A program made the translations under genes and the position numbers. A stretch of DNA of 64,000 nucleotides from positions 62,001 through 126,000 of the forward strand of contig NZ_JAKVIO010000001.1 in the NCBI RefSeq assembly GCF_022601895.1. Direction: 5' to 3'. The notes below the pieces were generated by a model that saw nothing but the letters and a program-made list of their open reading frames with translations, did not search any database and was not told the origin of the DNA. Origin of the DNA: Sphingomonas sp. LaA6.9. GTDB taxonomy: Bacteria; Pseudomonadota; Alphaproteobacteria; Sphingomonadales; Sphingomonadaceae. Shown here in pieces: positions 35,558 to 45,377 of this stretch (within the stretch, counting starts at the first letter, position 1; each line of letters begins with the position of its first letter).

Positions 35558-37483
35558 TCAGAAGGTCACGATCGCGTTCATGAGGACGGAATAATAGCGG
35601 TCGTCACGCCGCGCATTGGTGAAGAGGTCACGAAACCCCTTGCCGGGATCCAGCACCGCGCCCGACAATCGAAACACGATGTTCTGCGTCGCCTTGGGGC
35701 GCCAGATCGCGGCTGTGGACAGATCCCAGCCGATATCGTTGGGGATAGAGCCCTCGTTGCGCAGCGCCTGCAGTATCTCGGTCTTGTGGAACCACAGATG
35801 GTTGACGTTGCCCGACAGGCGGAACTCGGGGGTCAGATCGAAGTCCGCGCCCGCACCCAACAGCATCGTGCCCGGATTGTTGAAGTTGGACTGACCCTGT
35901 TCCTTGGATGAGCGCAGCGAATTGAGGATGCCGTTGCGCCCCTGAATGCCGATCACGCGGCCACCGCCTGCAAAGGGGATGGTCTGGCGGATCCAGTAGC
36001 TGGTGTCGGCGCCCGCGAAGATCGGATTCTCGAAGATCGCGTCGAAACCGCGCTCCGTGTTGTCATAGGGATCGCCGTCGCCGCTTGCGAACAGGCCCGA
36101 AAGCCGGAAGCGCGCCCAGTTGACGTCATAGCTCGCCTCCGCCGCCGCGAAAAACGCGCGAACCTCGGCCTTCCTGTCGGTGAAGATGCTGTTCCGGTCC
36201 TCGCCGAGCGCGGCATAGAGCGAATGCGTCAGGTTGATCCGACCGATACGGCCATCGCCCGAAAGGCCGATATAGCCGATGTCGTAATCGCGTCCGCGCA
36301 AGTTCCCGAGCAGCGCGGGGCGGACGGGAAAGCCGTTGTCGTCGATCTCGATGTCATCGGCTTCGCGGTTGATGTTGAGCGTCGCCGAAAGCTGGCTGGT
36401 AAAGCCGGGGAATGGGAAATCCTGTCGGAAGACGTTGGCGAACAGCGTCCAGTCGTCGCGCGGGCTTTGCGTGACGTCGTTGAGGCCCGAATTGGTGTCC
36501 TTCTCCAGCCGCCAAATCGCGCCCAGATTGAACTGGAAGCGGTTGTTGTCGCGGTTGCCGAACAGGCGGATGCCCAGCTGGTTATCCTGGAACAGGAAGC
36601 CGCGGAAATCCATGTTGAACGGCTGGATCCCCACGCGGATCGAGCGAAAATCATAGCGGTCCGAGGTGTTCGCAAGGTGATAGTCGAGGAACGCTTCCTG
36701 CACGCCGAGAAAGTCGTCGGTGCGGTGCGTCGGCTTTGATGGCTCGACGAAGAGCACGCGGCGTTCGGGAACGTCGACATGATTGACCTGCCAGGCGAGC
36801 GTCAGCCGGTATTCGACATCGGGCGGCTTGTATGCGGTCGAGCCCTTGATGAGCGCAGCGCCGACGATGAAGGTCTGCGCCAGAACAAGGCTGTTGGTGC
36901 GTCCGAATACGTCGTTGCTGCCCGGACGGTCGGTGGTCTGCACGCCGACGGGGATCGGAAAGCTGCGCGGTTCGACCACGGTGTCCGACACAGCGTTCAA
37001 TGCGAAGAACCAGTCGTCCTCCCTGATCGGAAGCCATTTGACCTTGCTCCGGTCGATCGGGCGATCGCCCTTCAGCGTGTTCTGGTGATAGGGATCAAAC
37101 CAGCGTTCCTTGACGAGGCCAAGGCTCTCGATCAGCCGCCAGCGATCGGGCACGGGGAAACTGTCGGCGGGGAAGGCCTCGGGCGGCGGCGGGCGGACCG
37201 CGCCGGGATTTTCCTGGCTTACCTTGTCAGGAAGCTGGCGCTGCTGGCCCGGGCGCTTGCGGCCCTCGATCAGCGCATCGTCAGCTTCGATTTCGGGTTC
37301 GGCGGCGGGCGTGGTGACGGCAGGCGTTTCCTGGCCCGGCGCGACCCGCGTTTCCTGCTCGCCCGCGAAATTTGAGGCCAGTTGCACCTCGATCAGGTCT
37401 GCGCCCAGACCCTCGGCCTCCATGACAGCGGCATTGCCCGACATGGTGGCCAGCAGCGGAATGAAGGAGGCGGCGACCGGCAT
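35558..37483 (-). CDS. Outer-membrane beta-barrel protein of the multiheme cluster
   Basis: 641 residues. After a Pro/Ala/Glu-rich stretch (about 40-110), the sequence alternates short amphipathic strands and polar turns, for example VEYRLTLAWQVNHVDV, SIRVGIQPFNMDFRGFLFQD, RFRLSGLFASGDGDPYDN and YYSVLMNAIVTF. It ends in Phe after alternating hydrophobics, the barrel-insertion signal. I recognise no named family. The genes on both sides encode multiheme or heme-binding proteins, so a porin sheath for an electron conduit, as MtrB does for MtrA/MtrC, is the working idea. No N-terminal CxxC of the MtrB type is seen. Start uncertain; the first ~20 residues look like a weak signal. Confidence 0.72.
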   Translation of the reverse strand: MPVAASFIPLLATMSGNAAVMEAEGLGADLIEVQLASNFAGEQETRVAPGQETPAVTTPAAEPEIEADDALIEGRKRPGQQRQLPDKVSQENPGAVRPPPPEAFPADSFPVPDRWRLIESLGLVKERWFDPYHQNTLKGDRPIDRSKVKWLPIREDDWFFALNAVSDTVVEPRSFPIPVGVQTTDRPGSNDVFGRTNSLVLAQTFIVGAALIKGSTAYKPPDVEYRLTLAWQVNHVDVPERRVLFVEPSKPTHRTDDFLGVQEAFLDYHLANTSDRYDFRSIRVGIQPFNMDFRGFLFQDNQLGIRLFGNRDNNRFQFNLGAIWRLEKDTNSGLNDVTQSPRDDWTLFANVFRQDFPFPGFTSQLSATLNINREADDIEIDDNGFPVRPALLGNLRGRDYDIGYIGLSGDGRIGRINLTHSLYAALGEDRNSIFTDRKAEVRAFFAAAEASYDVNWARFRLSGLFASGDGDPYDNTERGFDAIFENPIFAGADTSYWIRQTIPFAGGGRVIGIQGRNGILNSLRSSKEQGQSNFNNPGTMLLGAGADFDLTPEFRLSGNVNHLWFHKTEILQALRNEGSIPNDIGWDLSTAAIWRPKATQNIVFRLSGAVLDPGKGFRDLFTNARRDDRYYSVLMNAIVTF

Positions 37484-37485
37484 CT

Positions 37486-39456
37486 CTAAAGGCCCTGGCA
37501 GACATTCTGCTGGGTGGAGTCGAGGAAAGGCGCGAAGGGGCAGCTGATGTAGCGCAGGCGTACCTGCTGGCTGCCCACTGCAATGGTGATCTGGTCCGAG
37601 CGGATCGCGGGCGCCGCATTGCCGACACCGCCGACCCGAACGCCTGCATTGTGGAGGCCGAGAAAGCTGATCATGTCATCCTGATCGATGCCGTCGCCCG
37701 AGACGCCGATTCCGCCGACGAGCTGGCTGCCGCGATAGATCGGCACCGAACCCGGGAAGATCTGGATGCCGTTCTGCAGCCGGTTCTGCCCCGCAACGAC
37801 ATCGGGAGTCGCGGTGCAGCGCTGCGGCGTATCGGCCCCCGCGCCGAGGATGAAGCCGACATGCTGGAGGATATTGTCCTTGATCAGCGCGGACTGAAGC
37901 CCGGTCGAGAACGGGTTGAAGCTCGCGATCGGGCGCGAGAAGGGGCCGTTGGGGCGGCCAACCTCTCCATCGGGAAAATAGGGGCGCGAGACGTTGCCGA
38001 TCGCACGGTCGGCAAATGCAACGCCGCCCGTCAGCGCGCCGCTGCCGCCGAAAAAGGCGTTCGACTTCGCCACAAAGCCCTGCACATCGGCGTTCGGATT
38101 GCCGAGAAGCTGCGCGCCCGCCTGCGCGTTCGAGAAGAACATCGCGGTCCGCGCCTTTTGCAGCGAGACATCGGTGCCGAAGATCGGCGCATCGGGCGAA
38201 CGCACGATGCCGAGCACCGCCCCATGCGTATCCACCAGCGAGATCGTGACCTGCGCGCGGCTGTCGAGCGGCTGGCGGATCTGCGCGCGCGCCCGCGACA
38301 TGACAGCAAAGGCTTCCTCGAGGATCGCGCGCGCTTCGGCGGCGCTGAGCGGCGCGGAAACCGTGCCGGCATCGGTTCCGGCACGGATCGGATAGCGGTT
38401 TGTGCCCGCGCCGTTGGTGAGGATGAAGGCGTCGCTGTTGCTGAATTCGGCGGCGGTGGCGCGGCGGATGCCCGACGCCTCGGTGCCGTATGCCGTACCA
38501 GCCCGCACGCCGCCGGCCGCATCATAATAGCCGTTGACGCTCGTGAGTACGCCCGCACTGCCGTTGATCGCCGCAAAGCCGGGGGCGGTGGCGGGATTGC
38601 TTCTCAGCCCCGCGGGGGTGGCGTCGGCATAGCGCAGCGACGTGCCGTCGACGGTGATGCGATTGGCGCGGATGGTGTCGGGCGCTGCGAAGCTGGTCGT
38701 GCCCGCGACCGCGATGAATTCCTCGTCATCATTATCGGTGTCGAGGATATTGGGGTCGAAGCTGTAGACGCCGTCGGCCATCACGCCGATGCCGCCGACG
38801 ACGACGCCGTTCTTGTAGAGCGGAATGCCGCCCGCGTCCGCGGAGAGGCCGAGCGGCGAGCGCTTGGGCCCGATCAGCGCTGCAGCACCACCGCCCGCCG
38901 TGAAGCGCGCCGAAAGGTCGGAGCAGGGGAGCTGGCTGAACTGCACACCGAACAGGGGCCCCGATTCCAGCCCCACAGTGCTCGGCGCGGGCGGGAAATG
39001 CTCCTGCACGATCTGGCTCGCGGTGCGCGTGGTGAAGGCGTTGCCACCCGAGGAGAGGTATGCGCCGGTGATTGCCTTGGCGATCGCGCCCGCGACCGCG
39101 CCGGGCACGTTGACGCCCTGCAGGTCGAAGCTGCTGCCATCGGCGGGGCGGGGCACCGCGAGATTGGGGTTCGCCCCATTCATCACGAACACGCCCAGCA
39201 CATTGCCGACCCGATCGACCACCGCGATGCTCGCCGGGCGCCCGCGCGCCTGCGCTTCCGCCGCTGCCTGTGCGATGATCTGCTGCACCTCGGAAACCGT
39301 CAGTGCTTCCTGTGCGGGCGCGGTGTAGAGGCTCGTCGGCGTAGGTGTCGGGGTCGGCGTGGGCGATGGCGTCGGGGTGCTTCCGCCGCCTCCGCCGCCG
39401 CAGGAACTCAGGATCATGGCCGCGCCTGCAAGCAGCGCCGGGAAACGATTACGCAT
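37486..39456 (-). CDS. Lipoprotein with two GlcG/HbpS-like heme-binding domains
   Basis: 656 residues. Lipobox ILSSC with five following glycines, then a Thr-Pro linker of about 18 residues. Two DUF336 (GlcG/HbpS) domains: one near residues 50-230 (EVQQIIAQAAAEAQARGRPA, SIAVVDRVGNVLGVFVM) and one near 365-610 (LSAAEARAILEEAFAVMSRA, VTISLVDTHGAVLGIVR; GGIGVSGDGIDQDD). The family binds heme or small redox cofactors. TAATG overlap with the upstream pentaheme gene shows translational coupling. As a lipoprotein between a cytochrome and a barrel protein it probably works at the outer membrane. The insertion near 240-360 is not assigned. Confidence 0.82.
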   Translation of the reverse strand: MRNRFPALLAGAAMILSSCGGGGGGSTPTPSPTPTPTPTPTSLYTAPAQEALTVSEVQQIIAQAAAEAQARGRPASIAVVDRVGNVLGVFVMNGANPNLAVPRPADGSSFDLQGVNVPGAVAGAIAKAITGAYLSSGGNAFTTRTASQIVQEHFPPAPSTVGLESGPLFGVQFSQLPCSDLSARFTAGGGAAALIGPKRSPLGLSADAGGIPLYKNGVVVGGIGVMADGVYSFDPNILDTDNDDEEFIAVAGTTSFAAPDTIRANRITVDGTSLRYADATPAGLRSNPATAPGFAAINGSAGVLTSVNGYYDAAGGVRAGTAYGTEASGIRRATAAEFSNSDAFILTNGAGTNRYPIRAGTDAGTVSAPLSAAEARAILEEAFAVMSRARAQIRQPLDSRAQVTISLVDTHGAVLGIVRSPDAPIFGTDVSLQKARTAMFFSNAQAGAQLLGNPNADVQGFVAKSNAFFGGSGALTGGVAFADRAIGNVSRPYFPDGEVGRPNGPFSRPIASFNPFSTGLQSALIKDNILQHVGFILGAGADTPQRCTATPDVVAGQNRLQNGIQIFPGSVPIYRGSQLVGGIGVSGDGIDQDDMISFLGLHNAGVRVGGVGNAAPAIRSDQITIAVGSQQVRLRYISCPFAPFLDSTQQNVCQGL

Positions 39457-40892
39457 TACCTGAGAGTCCTGATCGTCCGGACCGCGCTGCCCAGCGAACG
39501 GCGGAATTCGAGTGGCTTATAGGCGTTGGGATCCTTTACCGCGGCATAGGCTGCGTTGATGTCGGGGCGGATCGCGCTGGCCGCATTGCCCGTGATTGCG
39601 CCCGAATTGACCAGCGCGTTGAGCAGCGTATCGACCGCCATCACCGCCTGCACGCTGCCTTCATAGTCGGTGTAGCGCGGGTTGATCGCTTCGCTCGCGA
39701 TCGTCTCGATGATCTGGAAGGTCTGCGCGCGACCGAATGCGGTGCCCGAAAAGGCGTCAGCGAGTGCATTGGCGCTCGTGCGCAGCTTGCCGGCTGCGGC
39801 GACGGCCGCACCGCGATTCTGCGCGAGTGCTGCGTGGAAGGCGCGACTGTCGGCGTCGAAGCGCTGCGCGATTCCGGGAGCGGCGACGCGTGCGGCCGCC
39901 GAGAGCATGATCATGTTCTCGTCGTTGAACGCGGGCATGCCCTCGGGGATCGGTCGCGCGGGATTGCGCACCCCCGTCTTGATCGCGTTTTCTCCGTCAT
40001 AGATGCGGCGGTGGCAGGTGTGGCAGTCGAAGAAGTAGAATTCGGGGAACACGCCTTCCTGGCCGAGGCCGGGATTGGCGTAGAGGCTCAGCGCGCGGTC
40101 GAGCGCCATCGCCTGACCGACCGCCCAGAAGCGGACATTATTGCTGCGTCCCTTGCGCGCAGCATAATCGGCATCCTCGTCGTGATGCTGTTGCAGTGTC
40201 GAGAAGAGATCGAGCTCGAACGAGATGCGCGGATGCCCCGCTGCCATGATGCGGTGGTTGACGAACTGCCCCTCGTCGGCACTGCCGAAATGACAGTCGA
40301 GGCAGACCGAAGCACGCGCGCGCGGATTTTCGAGCGGCACCATGCCCAGTGAGACATTGCGCTTGTGGCTTGCGCCCACCGAATAATGTGCGGCTATCCA
40401 GCCTGACGCGCCACCGTGGCAACTTTCGCAGCCGACGCCGTCACCCGCCTGAAAGCGCGGGCCGCGCTGGCTGGCGGGAGCGGAATGGCAGCCAAGGCAC
40501 ATGGGGGCCGAGGTTGCAGCGCCGATTCCGAGCCGCGATGCGATCTGCTGGCTGCGCGCATTGGAGAGGATGTTGAAGGCGCGGCTGTGCGCGCCGCCGG
40601 GGGTGGAGGGTTCCTGCCAGCGCATCAGTTCGTCCTGCCGGACGATCTTGCCATCGGCTTCCTGACGGCCGTGACAGGTCGATCCGCTGCACGAGGCGAC
40701 ACCCAGATGGACGCCCTTTGCCGGGCTTTGCGCGGTGGCGCGCGGGGTCGAGGGCGAAAGGCCGATGCCAAGCGCAATCGCCGCCATCGCGACAAGCGCG
40801 ATCAGCAGTCCGAAACCGGCAATCCGTTGGGCGAACGTCCCCCCAGCACCCATGCGCAACATGTCCCCGTTTCCGGCCCCTGATGCCGGCAT
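39456..40892 (-). CDS. Multiheme cytochrome c, c554-like (five heme motifs)
   Basis: 478 residues; ATG codons at 40892, 40862 and 40853 are all possible starts ahead of a membrane anchor or signal (FAQRIAGFGLLIALVAMAAI). One CX4CH motif (CSGSTCH) and four CxxCH motifs (CLGCH, CESCH, CLDCH, CHTCH) are seen, plus His residues such as GAHSRAF and AGHPRISFELDL that could be distal ligands. This layout is like the cytochrome c554 / hydroxylamine-related family. It is the first gene of the minus-strand group and overlaps the next gene by TAATG. Probably periplasmic, membrane-anchored. Confidence 0.85.
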   Translation of the reverse strand: MPASGAGNGDMLRMGAGGTFAQRIAGFGLLIALVAMAAIALGIGLSPSTPRATAQSPAKGVHLGVASCSGSTCHGRQEADGKIVRQDELMRWQEPSTPGGAHSRAFNILSNARSQQIASRLGIGAATSAPMCLGCHSAPASQRGPRFQAGDGVGCESCHGGASGWIAAHYSVGASHKRNVSLGMVPLENPRARASVCLDCHFGSADEGQFVNHRIMAAGHPRISFELDLFSTLQQHHDEDADYAARKGRSNNVRFWAVGQAMALDRALSLYANPGLGQEGVFPEFYFFDCHTCHRRIYDGENAIKTGVRNPARPIPEGMPAFNDENMIMLSAAARVAAPGIAQRFDADSRAFHAALAQNRGAAVAAAGKLRTSANALADAFSGTAFGRAQTFQIIETIASEAINPRYTDYEGSVQAVMAVDTLLNALVNSGAITGNAASAIRPDINAAYAAVKDPNAYKPLEFRRSLGSAVRTIRTLR

Positions 40893-40960
40893 GTCTTATC
40901 TTGCGGTGCGACCCGATATTTTTGACAGTTTATGTAGATTTAGCGGATTCGAGGCAAGCG

Positions 40961-42394
<1,434 letters not shown>

Positions 42395-42412
42395 GGCGTG
42401 TCGTCCTGGTTG

Positions 42413-42513
42413 CCGCTCATCCTGAGGAGCCGTTGAGCCTGTCGAAACGGCGTCTCGAAGGATCCTTCGAGACGGGCCTTCGCCTACGCTCAGTCCCTCC
42501 TCAGGATGAGCGG
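42413..42513. repeat. Long palindromic repeat of the CTCATCCTGAGGAG type
   Basis: Left end CCGCTCATCCTGAGGAG, right end CTCCTCAGGATGAGCGG, with an inner CGTCTCGAAGGATCCTTCGAG palindrome. This kind of element is common in intergenic regions of sphingomonads and caulobacters. It fills the gap between the aldehyde dehydrogenase and the acetolactate-synthase-like gene. Confidence 0.8.
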
Positions 42514-42529
42514 GGCCATGGCCTGCTCG

Positions 42530-44173
42530 TTACAACTTCGCGCTCAGTTCCTTGATCTCGTTGTTGAGTATCCGGTCATTGTCCGAATAGTCGACGGGGC
42601 AGTCGATCAGGTGGACGCCGGGCGTGTCGAGGCATTGCCGGAGCAATTCGGGCAGATGCTCGGCGCTCTCCACGCGGTGGCCGTGCGCCCCATAGGCTTC
42701 GGCATATTTCACGAAATCGGGATTGCCATAGGTCAGGCCGAAATCCTTGAAGCCCATATTGGCCTGTTTCCAGCGAATCATGCCGTAGCTGCCATCGTTC
42801 AGGATCAGCACGGTGATGTTGAGACCGAGGCGCACCGCGGTCTCCATCTCCTGGCTGTTCATCATGAAGCCGCCATCGCCGCAGATCGCCATGACCTTGC
42901 GGTCGGGATAGACCATCGCCGAAGCCATCGCCGATGGCAGCCCCGCGCCCATGGTGGCGAGTGCGTTGTCGAGCAGCACGGTGTTCTGCTTGCGCGCGGG
43001 GTAGTTGCGCGCGAACCAGATCTTGTAGACGCCATTGTCGAGCGCGATGATCCCGTCGGCGGGCATCGCCTCACGCACCTTCTTGACCAGGTGGCACGGC
43101 GAGATCGGATAGCGCATGTCGCCATCGAGCGAGGCGGTATGCGCCAGCTCGGCCTTGCGCGCGGCGAGCATCTTCTCGCAGCCCCAATGCTGGGGGACGA
43201 TGTCTTCCTTCATCTGCCAGATGGCGTTGGCGATGTCGCCGATCACCTCGACCTGCGGGAAATAGACGGGATCGACCTCGGCCGAGCGTGTCGAGATGTG
43301 GATCACCTTGGTCCCGCCATTCTTCATGAAGAAGGGCGGCTTTTCGATCACGTCATGGCCGATGTTGATGATGAGGTCGGACGCCTCGATCGCCTTGTGC
43401 ACGAAGTCGCCTGCCGAGAGCGCCGCGCAGCCGAGAAACTTGGGATGCGTCTCGTCGATCACGCCCTTGCCGAGCTGGGTGGTGAGGAAGGGGATGCCCG
43501 TCTTCTCGACGAACTGCAGCAGCATCCGCCCGGTCATCTTGCGGTTTGCGCCCGCCCCGATGACGAGCACCGGCGCCTTTGCCTGCTCGATCATCTTCAC
43601 CGCGGCACGGACCGCCTTTTCCTCAGCCGAGGGACGACGCGCGAGGCTTGGGGTGAGTGGACGGCTGTCGGTCTGTTCGTCGGCCACGTCCTCGGGGAAT
43701 TCGAGATGCGTCGCACCCGGCTTTTCTTCCTCGGCAAGCCGGAAGGCTTCGCGGATCCGGCTCGGGATATTGTCCGCACTGGCGAGCTGATGCGTGTATT
43801 TGGTGATCGGGCCCATCATCGCGACGACGTCGAGGATCTGGAAACGGCCCTGCTTGGATTTCTTGATCGGCTTTTGGCCCGTGATCATCAACATGGGCAT
43901 GCCGCCGAGCGTGGCATAGGCGGCGGCGGTGACGAAATTGGTCGCGCCGGGGCCGAGCGTGGCCAGACACACGCCGGTCTTGCCGGTATGGCGGCCATAG
44001 GTTGCCGCCATGAAGCCTGCGCCCTGTTCGTGGCGGGTGAGGATCAGCCGGATCTTTTCGGAGCGCGAAAGGCTGTCGAGGAAATCGAGATTCTCCTCGC
44101 CTGGCACGCCGAAGATATATTCGACGCCTTCTTCCTCGAGGCACTGGATGAACAGGTCGGACGCCTTGGTCAT
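42530..44173 (-). CDS. Acetolactate-synthase-like thiamine diphosphate enzyme
   Basis: 547 residues. ThDP-dependent family (acetolactate synthase large subunit group). The cofactor-activating Glu is in TRHEQGAGFMAATYGR, the ThDP-Mg motif is GDGGFMMNSQEMETAVRLGL ending in NDG. Signature ATLGPGATNFVTAAAYATL. No regulatory small-subunit gene is nearby, so a catabolic or specialised carboligase/decarboxylase role is likelier than branched-chain amino acid synthesis. The pairing with an aldehyde dehydrogenase would fit decarboxylation of a 2-oxo acid followed by aldehyde oxidation; this is inference. Confidence 0.85.
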   Translation of the reverse strand: MTKASDLFIQCLEEEGVEYIFGVPGEENLDFLDSLSRSEKIRLILTRHEQGAGFMAATYGRHTGKTGVCLATLGPGATNFVTAAAYATLGGMPMLMITGQKPIKKSKQGRFQILDVVAMMGPITKYTHQLASADNIPSRIREAFRLAEEEKPGATHLEFPEDVADEQTDSRPLTPSLARRPSAEEKAVRAAVKMIEQAKAPVLVIGAGANRKMTGRMLLQFVEKTGIPFLTTQLGKGVIDETHPKFLGCAALSAGDFVHKAIEASDLIINIGHDVIEKPPFFMKNGGTKVIHISTRSAEVDPVYFPQVEVIGDIANAIWQMKEDIVPQHWGCEKMLAARKAELAHTASLDGDMRYPISPCHLVKKVREAMPADGIIALDNGVYKIWFARNYPARKQNTVLLDNALATMGAGLPSAMASAMVYPDRKVMAICGDGGFMMNSQEMETAVRLGLNITVLILNDGSYGMIRWKQANMGFKDFGLTYGNPDFVKYAEAYGAHGHRVESAEHLPELLRQCLDTPGVHLIDCPVDYSDNDRILNNEIKELSAKL

Positions 44174-44312
44174 GCCGCTTTTCTCCCCCGTCGCGTGACA
44201 GCGACAACTGCGTTCGGATTGCGACCCTGCGATGTTGCGGTTACCCGGTCATGACGCCGGATTTGCGCTGCGGTCCAAAGGTCTAACGCGCTTTGCGGCG
44301 CGTGTCACACCC

Positions 44313-45257
44313 TCAATAGCCAAGGGCGAGGTCGACCCGGTGTTCCAGCGGCTGGCCGGTGCGATAGCGTTCCAGATTCCTCAGGAAGCGCTCGGCCGAT
44401 CGCTGGAACATCAGCGTCTGTGCGCGGCCCGACAGGTGCATCGTGACATGCGCGTTTTCGACACCCCACAGCGGATGACCCGGCGGGAGCGGTTCGGGGG
44501 TGGTTACATCGAGAAAGGCCCCGCCGATCTGCTTTGCGCTCAGCGCGGCGATCAGCGCATCCTGATCCACCACGCTTCCGCGCGCGATGTTGACGAGCAC
44601 CGCGTCCGGCTTCATCGCGGCCAGCTCGGTCGCGCCGATCAGCGCATCGGTTTCGGCCGTTGCGGGAACCGCGAGGATGACCCAGTCGAACTCGCCGAGC
44701 CGCGCGCGCCAGTCATCGGGACCAAGCATGCCCGGGCCGGGGGTACGGCGAACGATCGTGACGTCGACCGCAAAGGCCTTCAGTCGCTCCTCGACCAGCT
44801 TGCCGATCGCGCCATAGCCAAGCAGAAGCGCCTTTGATCCGTAAAGTTCGACCTTGCCCGGCGAATCGATCAGCCATTCATGGCGCATCTGCGCCTGCAC
44901 GACCTGGCGATACCCCTTGGCGATGGTCAGCATGCCCATCAGCACATATTCGGCGATCGTGATCGCGTTGATCCCCACGCCATTGGTGACCGCAACGCCC
45001 TGTTCGCGGAGCAGATCCAGCGGCATGCCGTCCACGCCGGCATAGATCGAGTTCAGCCATTTCAGCTTGCCCGCGCGGCTGATCGCCTCGCCCATGTCCT
45101 TCTTATCGTACATGTCGAACCAGCCGATCTCGGCTTCGGGCGCGAGCGCGAAGGCCTGATCCTTTGTCATGAACCAGTGCGCCTCGACGTCGTCGGGCAA
45201 ATGCGGCTCGACCAGCGGGCGGATGAGGCCGGCAATGACTGCGTTGATCTTTGGCAT
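44313..45257 (-). CDS. D-isomer-specific 2-hydroxyacid dehydrogenase
   Basis: 314 residues from ATG 45257. NAD(P)-binding motif LLGYGAIGKLVEERL. The catalytic Arg is in VNIARGSVVDQDALI, the Glu in TTPEPLPPGHPLW and the His in VTMHLSGRAQT. The N-terminal substrate domain precedes and the layout matches glyoxylate/hydroxypyruvate-reductase-like enzymes. RBS is weak. A dispersed palindrome separates it from cysS. Confidence 0.9.
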   Translation of the reverse strand: MPKINAVIAGLIRPLVEPHLPDDVEAHWFMTKDQAFALAPEAEIGWFDMYDKKDMGEAISRAGKLKWLNSIYAGVDGMPLDLLREQGVAVTNGVGINAITIAEYVLMGMLTIAKGYRQVVQAQMRHEWLIDSPGKVELYGSKALLLGYGAIGKLVEERLKAFAVDVTIVRRTPGPGMLGPDDWRARLGEFDWVILAVPATAETDALIGATELAAMKPDAVLVNIARGSVVDQDALIAALSAKQIGGAFLDVTTPEPLPPGHPLWGVENAHVTMHLSGRAQTLMFQRSAERFLRNLERYRTGQPLEHRVDLALGY

Positions 45258-45277
45258 CAGGCTCGGATCCCCTCTGT

Positions 45278-45370
45278 CGTCATCCCGGCAAAGCCGGGAC
45301 CAGACGATATCGGGGAAGATGGCGGATGCAACCCGCACTGCATTCGATCCCGGCTTTCGCCGGAATGACG
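45278..45370. repeat. Inverted repeat of the GTCATCCCGGC...GCCGGAATGACG type
   Basis: Left arm CGTCATCCCGGCAAAGCCGG, right arm CCGGCTTTCGCCGGAATGAC. The family is widespread in proteobacterial intergenic regions. It sits between cysS and the 2-hydroxyacid dehydrogenase. Confidence 0.78.
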
Positions 45371-45377
45371 CAATGAA

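Noticed and set aside
40900-40960. Possible promoter TTGCCT-N17-CATAAA upstream of the pentaheme gene
   Set aside because: Both boxes are weak matches and no supporting operator is visible, so it is not listed as a feature.
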